Origin: Escallonia rubra
Lineage: Eukaryota; Streptophyta; Magnoliopsida; Escalloniales; Escalloniaceae
Reading direction: 5' to 3'
NCBI GenBank assembly: GCA_033065855.1
Contig: JAVXUO010001736.1
Span: 1,107,001 to 1,171,000 of the forward strand
Length of the DNA: 64,000 nucleotides
Of this stretch, positions 57,674-64,000 are shown piece by piece; positions within the stretch are counted from its first letter, which is position 1; each line of letters opens with the position of its first letter. The position numbers and the translations under genes were made by a program. Under the pieces are notes generated by a model that did not search any database, was not told the DNA's origin, and worked only from the letters and a program-made list of their open reading frames with translations.

Positions 57674-59968
57674 TGATGCCAAGGAAAGTGGGTTCGCATT
57701 CGACGTGGAGGTGCCACAAGGAATGCAGTCTGAGTCAGATGCCAATTATGTTGATGTAGGACACAACAAGGGTGGAACAAAGGCAGACACCAAGGGCTTC
57801 CCAGATAGAGCTTGAGGGTGGTAGTGTTGCGAGGGCGATAACGCAGGATGAATACACGACGACAGTCACAGTCCGATGCTTAGGTCCAGAGTCAAGGTCC
57901 TGTATGTTTCTCTCTCTAGGATTCTAGAGTGAGAAAGTGAAAATGTTCTAAAAATGTCCAACCGTCCCGAATGAATTCTCAAGACCTCTATTTATAGAGA
58001 TTGAGATGATGACATCATTAACCGACACGTGGCACTCCCTGGGAGTGACACGTCACCAGGGGGTCCATGAGTGCCGGTGCTCCATGGATTGTCGGATCGT
58101 ATATTCACCTGCCTTGCCCCGCACAACGTCGCTCTGTCTGTCTGGAAAGACTGGCTCCCACAGCATTGGTGTGGCCATAGAACCCCCTTGATCTAGCCTC
58201 CAATCCAAGCCCTTGCAGAGTCCCACAGGCCTGGCAGCGGTGGGGAAGACCCGACGCCCAACTACCAGGTGAACTAGGCGTGATGCCCTCCGAAGACCTG
58301 CTCCCGTCTCGGAGTGACCCGGGGGTCATAGTCCCTAGGGGTGCTGACGCAAGCCCCCAGTGCCGGAGCACATAGGCCAGTCACGCAGGCACCCTGGTGG
58401 AGATAGTGTCCAGGAGGAATCGCCTATTCCGCAGGTCGAGGTAGCATCTCGGAGGAGCCGTCTACCTGGCCGGCCGAGGTAGCATCCCGGAGGTTCCGTC
58501 TACCTGGCAGAAGGGGAGTCTTCGTGCCGGAGCATTTGGAGCTCCCTGGCAGAGATAGTGTCCCGGAGGAGTCGCCTATCCCCGCAGGTGAGTCCTTGTG
58601 TCGGAGCACTCGAAGCATGTCAAGGTAGCATCCCGGAGGATCCGTCTACCCGAATGGCCGAGGTAGCATCATGGAGGAGCCATCTACCTGGCGGAAGGGG
58701 AGTTGAAGAGCTCCCTGGCGGAGATAGTGTCCCGGAGGAGTCACATATCCCTGCGGGTGAGTCCTTGTGCCGGAGCACTCGAAGCGCGTCAAGGTAGCAT
58801 CCCGGAGGAGCTGTCTACCCGACTGGCCGAGGTAGCATCCCGGAGGAGCCGTCTACCTGGCGAAAAGGGAGTTGAAGAGCTCCCTGGCGGTGATAGTGTC
58901 CCGGAGGAGTCGCATATCCCCGCGGATGATGTACACTCCTGAGAGTGGGTCGAAGTATGTTCCACGACCAAGGCAAGGTGCGCATAGTGTGGTGAATGCG
59001 TGTGGTGCCCGGGGGCATGTAACATGATTATGGCGCATGGGCGCGATGAAGTGAGTAAGGTGCCGGGGGCACGTCTTTGTTAGTGGCGCGGCGCATGGGC
59101 GCGACGTAGTGCGTATGGTGCCGGGGGCACGATAGTGTGACAGAGAGCCTGGGGGCACGGCTGTATCAGCGGCGCGGCGCACGGGCGCGGCGGAGTGTTG
59201 AAGTGCGATGCCCGGACGCCGGCGACGGGGTCATGGAGTTGTGTCCGGGCTACGGGGGTCGCGGAGTTGTGTCTGGGCGAAGGGGGTTTTGGAGTTGTGT
59301 CCGGGCGACGGGGTCGCGGAGTTGTGTCGGGGCGACGGGGGCACGGAGTTGTGTCCGGGGGTCGCGGAGTTGTGCCCGGGCGACGGGGTCGCGGAGTTGT
59401 GTCCGTGCGACGGGGTCGCGCAGTTGTTTCCGGGCGATGGGGTCACGGAGTTGTGTCCGGGCAACGTGGTCGCGGAGTTGTGTCCGGGCGACGGGGTCGC
59501 GGAGTTGTGTATGGTCCCTTGAGAAGAAGTGAAGGTGTTAAGTATGGAGACCAAAGGCCAACCCATAGGGGAAGTCCAAGGCCAACGCCAAGGGAAGGCC
59601 GAGGCCGACCCCCAAGGGGAGCCGAGGCCGAGGCCGACCTCAAGGGGAAGGCCAAGGCCGACCCCAAGGGAAAGGCCAAGGCCGAGGCCGACCCCAAGGG
59701 GAAGGCCAAAGCCAACTTCCTTAGGCAAGTGCCATGGTGCACCGATGGGCGACATGCGAAGTGCGACGGTCTTAGTGTCATGAGGCTTTGCGCGAAAATG
59801 AGCTTCTGAGTGACGAAGGAACGTAAAGAAAGTGAGAAGTGCACGTGACTTGAGCGTGCATGCTTTGACCGTTTGTGAGCGTTGAAAATGATTGTTGCTT
59901 GTGCGGATGTGTCATGAAAAATGGGACCCCAGTGGGCCTTTGGGTGCGACCAGAATAGGTTGGGAACA
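57674..59968 (-). repeat. 5' LTR of the gag-only element (copy C)
   Basis: 2295 bp. The ~27-bp GGGGTCGCGGAGTTGTGTCC minisatellite has about eleven units (59220-59512), and the GGCCGAGGCCGACCCCAAGG array is at 59570-59710. It has an extra GC-rich stretch (59030-59190) without counterpart in copy B. Long open frames through the arrays on both strands are repeat by-products. Confidence 0.88.
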
Positions 59969-59973
59969 ATATG

Positions 59974-61560
59974 TGAAGGGGGCTGTATGGAGAAGTGTGA
60001 AATGTGGTGTAATTGTGTGTATGTGTGTGTGTGTGGGTGTAAAAGTGGATGTGTTAATGTGTGATGTGTGGTTGTGCAGGTGGGTTTGTGTGTTATGGGA
60101 ATAGACAGAGGATAGAAAGGTAAGAGGAAGAAGAAAGTGAATTGGGTTTATTGAGTCACAATAGCTGGTGGTACCCTGTTCTTGCACATGAGTACAACGG
60201 GTTCACGTTAAGAATGGTGCGTACATTGGGTAGCGCATAGTGATTATTTGCACGTGAAACTTTAAAGTATAATAGCTTAGGCTATAATAAATTTATGATA
60301 AAATGTCATAATTTTTTGAGATCATATTATTTTTAATTTTTTTTGTAAGCTTAGATTTGTAAAATTCTTTTGGAGCCTTTAAACTCATGAAAAGCTTTTG
60401 GAAAAATTGAAGTAATGTTTTTATAGTATAAAGAAGTCCCAGATTAAGTTTGGTGAATTTTAGAGTTGATTTGTTATCGTTTTCGTATCGCATTGGTTTT
60501 AGCAAAATGAATAATTTAAAAATAGTTTTAATGCTTTTAAATTTGATTTTTTATTCTATAATTTTTATACATATTTTAAAGTTATAACAAAAATTATGGG
60601 ACTTATTTTGCAGCTGGAAGTAAGTATGGCTATTTATGGGTTTTCTTGCATTTAAAGAAATTATTTTAATTCGAAAATATTCAAAATTTCAGAAAATTCA
60701 TATTTTGACTTTTTATAATGTTTTAAAGTGTTTTATTGTAATTTATTATGAATTTTTGAATATTGTTAGTCGTGTGCAGACCGTTTTTAGTTGAGCGATT
60801 TCGGAGTTAGAAGTGTGTATCGTTTGGGTAGTGAATATTAGGTTTATAGTATATTAGTATATATTGTTTTCTAACAAATAGATTGTCAATCTAGGTTTAT
60901 TCAGAGAATTTTGATCGAGGTAGCGTAGCATTGCATAGCTTGGATCGAGGTAAGGATTTTCTCTCCGAACCCTACTCATCATTCTGAATTTCTGTGTTTT
61001 AAATCTTAACTATTTTGCAATTTTTGTGGAACTATGGTTTTATAAAAATTTCATGAAAATATTTGGATATTGCCCATGAAACCCTAATTTGATCGAGTCA
61101 TATAGCGATCGTTTGGAATTCTTGTTCATTATCATCTGTTTATTGATTCAATCATCGTAAAACATTTTCAATTGTATTTATTTCTTCTAAATGTTGATAT
61201 GAGCTAGTAATCATGTGAGTTATAAGGATGGTGCGTATTGTTGGTGTCATAAGGATGATCTGTTGGTTGGGTTAAATTAGTACCTAAATGGAGTAGTCAG
61301 TACATATGCATATGTAAAGCGTATCGAGCACTGCCGGAGTGACTTTGCTATAATGTACTGCTCATGTTCAATATTTTCATTTGTCGTTTTATTGCACCTG
61401 AAATGTTTTGAAATATTGATTATTGATTTAAAGGATTGAGTTGATACTCGTCCCTATGTTTATATCGAAATGCATTGGTTTTATTTGAAAAGAAAATCAT
61501 TTTAAAAAATTTCATTTAACTGTAAATGTAATGATCGCCCGAATTGTGTTATTGTTTTTA
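59974..61560 (+). mobile_element. Old LTR-like background sequence, right part
   Basis: Continues the GT-rich background (GTGTGTATGTGTGTGTGTGTG near 60015) after the element, then AT-rich DNA and text like ATCGAGGTAAGGATTTTCTC (60940-60970) often seen in chromovirus LTRs. The end is not identified. Confidence 0.35.
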
Positions 61561-62666
61561 AATCTTTAATCAACCTTAACTACTTGTCAACGTGTAAAGT
61601 TTTAGAAAGTCCTCATGTGAAATTGTAACTGCCATTCAACTTTTACAATATAAGGGAAGCAAGTTTGATCACAATATAAAGGAAGCAGGTTTCACTGTGT
61701 AGCTATTCTAAAAGCACACACCATCACCCCATTAGACCCAATATGAAACCACCTTTAATTTCTAGTCACACTGCTCTCGAAATATGCACTTATATGTACG
61801 TAAATGTGCACATGCATACATTTACATTTTAAACTGCTCAAAGCACCATGGTTCAGACTATCAAATTGGTTCTTGTGTCATCAATTGCATTCGGACTTCT
61901 TGCAGATGCGGATATATCTTTTTTTGTGTAACGTGTGAAATGAATCTCAGTTGATTCGATGCATATCAGCATCGGGTGGTTATTAACCGCGATGGTAATG
62001 TACTTGGTTGTTGACGTCGTTGATGATGCCGTCAGGAGTGCACACCAATTGTATTCCACGGGGATGGTGGTGGATTTGGCATGGTTCACAAATGGTATTT
62101 TGTTCTTACTTTTTAACATTTGTAAGAATTGGAGACCAGTATATTGTTGTCGTGTGGGTACTCAAAGATGGTGTTGTGGTCTGGCCATTGAAGACATTGT
62201 GGATTTATGGCTATGAGAGAAGGAGAGAAAATAGCTAAACTAGTCCTTCACACAAACCATCCTCCCTATCTGTAATACATGAGGTCAAAGGATGTATGTG
62301 ATACTTCGAACCGATGGTGGATATGTGTGATTTTATTATCCCGTAACCTCAAACAGTTTAATGATATTAGCCATCCTTTTCACAACAGAGCAACTAGGAA
62401 ATTGATAACTCCACCCCATTTTTCACCATTTATGCTCAAATTTTTTGCTCAAAGGTTCAAGAGACCCTCTTTAATGTCCTTTGGTGACACTTTTTTGACG
62501 ATGTCAACTTCAAGTTCACCATTGCGGGTGAATTTTGAATATCTTCCTTTTTTCTGCCTAAGAAATTGTTGTATGTATTTCCGCCTTGAGAATGTAGTGG
62601 GTATAAGTGCTAGCCACTGGCCAGTTAGACTATTGTTCACAAAGTATTCAAAGTACAAGAAACCCA
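61561..62666. other. Intergenic stretch upstream of the QPT fragment
   Basis: Includes a short direct repeat CACAATATAAAGGAAGCAGG-like (61645-61690). A minus-strand frame 62676-62449 (GRYSKFTRNGELEVDIVKKV) reads rather protein-like but was not recognised. No gene can be supported. Confidence 0.35.
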
Positions 62667-62956
62667 ATGTTTCCACTTTCGCTTCCCCGTTAACATCCCC
62701 TTATTTGATAACAGCTTCAAGGTCAGTCCATTATTCTTATCTACCCAAATGATTTCTCTATTTAATCAGACGCTTGATATCTTCTAATTTCATTTTCTGG
62801 GTAATTTTCAGACACATTATTAAGATGACAGCCACTGCAACTAAAATTCATGGAGTATCAACAGAGTCCATATATGTAAAGCCTCCTGCACACCCTACTT
62901 ATGATCTAAAAGTCGTCATTAAACTTGCCCTTGCTGAAGATGTCGGAAATCGAGGT
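62667..62956 (+). pseudogene. QPT: Quinolinate phosphoribosyltransferase, N-terminal exons only
   Basis: QPT makes nicotinate mononucleotide from quinolinate in plastid NAD synthesis. Exon 2 (62812-62956) reads RHIIKMTATATKIHGVSTES, then VKPPAHPTYDLKVVIKLALA and EDVGNRG, ending at a GTGGGT donor. This closely follows the start of plant QPT (KPPAHPTYDLK..VIKLAL.ED.G). A probable exon 1 ends at 62721 (CAAG|GTCAGT) and reads SPLTSPYLITAS in the frame that joins exon 2, like the tobacco leader. But the ATG at 62667 (MFPLSLPR) is one base out of that frame and soon stops, so the transit-peptide start is broken unless translation begins at the ATG 62825. No later exon (DVTC...) appears in the next kilobase. 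Either a truncated copy, or the first exons of a gene that continues beyond the window. Confidence 0.68.
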
Positions 62957-64000
62957 GGGTTCACTCCTATTAGTGTGTTTAAGTCTATGAATTTCATAGT
63001 GAAACGATTGTATTTATACTCTCTTCGTTTCATTGGATTTTTTTTTCTACTTTTGTGAACTTCGACGATAGTATCCAGTAAACATTGACTTTGCTCGTGG
63101 CTAGAAAGTACCGACACCTCATATAGGGCGAGATATGGTGTCCGACACCCCGACACCTTCGGACACGTGTAGGACACCTCTCAGCGGTGTCCGAATTTTT
63201 TTAATTTTGGAACCCTTAGTCGACCGTGCAACACTTAGCTAAATCAAGCCTCTGCTTGCCAGCTAAGTCAACATATCTCTCGAGTTGTGCGATGTTAAAG
63301 AGCAAATGAACAAAAGAAAACGAGAATTTGGGAGAATGATATTCAATATATTGCTTGGAGAATGCTGCGATGCTTAGATCACTCTATGCCTTGGCCAAGT
63401 GAGGCCTTAACTATTTATACTACTCGCTCTCAACGGACGGTGGAGATATATTTGATTTTACGGTTTACATTCCGTCTTTAGAACTATATACAAATATTGT
63501 CTAGATATTTACAAGTCTCACTATCTTTCTAGGGTTTCCTCTAAGTTTCTAGAATTATCTCTTATGTACAAGATGCATGTGGCAAGAGTTAGGGTGTGTT
63601 TGATAACGCCATTAAGCACTTAAAACTGAAAATTTTCAGTGATTTCAAATTAAGTGCGTTTGGTAACGCATTTTTTTTACCACTTCAAATTATAAGTGAT
63701 AGGTTAATTGAAGACCAATATTTGAAGTCACCCATATTGACTTATCACTTATCATTGAACACGGTCAATGATTTGGGATTAAAAACATTTGCCAATAAAG
63801 GACAGATTTGCCCAAGCTGCCTCCTTTTCTTCCAGATCTTCTTCACCTGCTCGCTGCCGTTGCCGTTGCCGCTGCTTCTTCTTCCTGGCTGATTCGCTGA
63901 CTCTTCTTCTCTTCTCACGGTACTGCAGGTGCATGATTTCATGGTGCTTCATTACATGGGTGTCGCTTGATCTGTGAACGTAATTAGGGTTTTTTTCCCT
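62957..64000. other. Window end: possible intron or flank with repeat-like DNA
   Basis: Contains a palindromic-looking GTGTCCGACACCCCGACACC block (63135-63200), an LTR-leader-like stretch with CTATTTATACTACTCG (63410), and from 63590 a GGGTGTGTTTGATAACGCC / GTGCGTTTGGTAACGCA pair typical of hAT-type MITE ends. No exon recognised. Confidence 0.4.

Larger units (their letters stand above)
53193..59968 (-). mobile_element. Complete gag-only LTR element of the same GC-rich family; broken
   Basis: Minus orientation. 5' LTR 57674-59968 (copy C, 2295 bp), primer binding site TGGCGACTCTGCTGGGG on its inner side (57655-57671), interior about 55067-57673 with gag only, 3' LTR 53193 to about 55066 (copy B). 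Perfect 5-bp target duplication ATATG at 53188-53192 and 59969-59973. The R/U5 parts of the LTRs differ at roughly 18 of 260 positions by eye (~7%), so an age of a few million years. No protease, reverse transcriptase or integrase is seen, so it would have depended on a partner. The gag region has about two or three breaks. Confidence 0.88.

Noticed and set aside
62449-62676. 75-codon minus-strand frame (NGELEVDIVKKVSPKDIKEG)
   Set aside because: Reads protein-like but I know no family, it overlaps the probable QPT exon 1 on the other strand and it is not continued upstream or downstream.

Overview
This is nuclear DNA of a flowering plant, almost certainly a eudicot. The evidence is an intron-bearing cytosolic RPL3 gene, a plant-type phosducin-like gene, a MIK2-type LRR receptor kinase fragment, a plant quinolinate phosphoribosyltransferase fragment and typical plant transposable elements (Tat-lineage Ty3/Gypsy, SIRE-like Copia LTRs, TRIM, MULE, hAT, Stowaway-like, LINE, SINE). 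The QPT leader most resembles what I remember of tobacco QPT, which hints at an asterid, but weakly. No rRNA, tRNA, CRISPR or bacterial feature is visible.

Layout. 1-2203: 3' part of RPL3 on the plus strand, four exons, intact. 3533-14108: a ~316-bp TRIM whose right LTR was split by a ~10.25-kb Tat element on the minus strand; that element carries an antisense extra gene and a nested tandem array. 14400-17110: LINE debris cut by a 1280-bp SIRE-like solo LTR. 18782-20905: a decayed organellar ribosomal L13 gene. 21138-about 25950: a second, 3'-truncated Tat element on the plus strand. 26834-30787: an intact four-exon phosducin-like gene on the minus strand with a 2.4-kb intron. 31470-34172: two oppositely oriented pieces of a small LTR element with 69-bp tandem repeats. 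34560-35747: a MULE with a GC-rich, possibly captured insert. 36166-37154: a non-autonomous hAT. 38723-40846: a truncated LRR receptor kinase pseudogene on the minus strand. 41970-48434: AT-rich DNA with a local duplication, a SINE and a decayed array of ~200-bp units. 48440-49727: a second SIRE-like solo LTR on the minus strand. 49769-about 61540: an old LTR-like background sequence hit twice by one GC-rich LTR family, once as a solo LTR (50981-53144) and 43 bp further on as a full gag-only element in the opposite orientation (53193-59968). 62667-62956: N-terminal exons of QPT, with no later exon before the window ends.

Only two genes look functional: RPL3 (ribosome core) and the phosducin-like gene (probable chaperonin co-factor). 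Most of the rest is nested mobile-element history, which target-site duplications let one order. The best candidates for something not routinely annotated are the palindrome array upstream of the TATA box in the SIRE-like LTRs, the 41+13-bp modular array in the Tat element, the GC-rich LTR family with three internal minisatellites and a gag-only interior, the MULE with a GC-rich insert, and the AT-rich ~200-bp array. All family assignments are by eye; no search was run.
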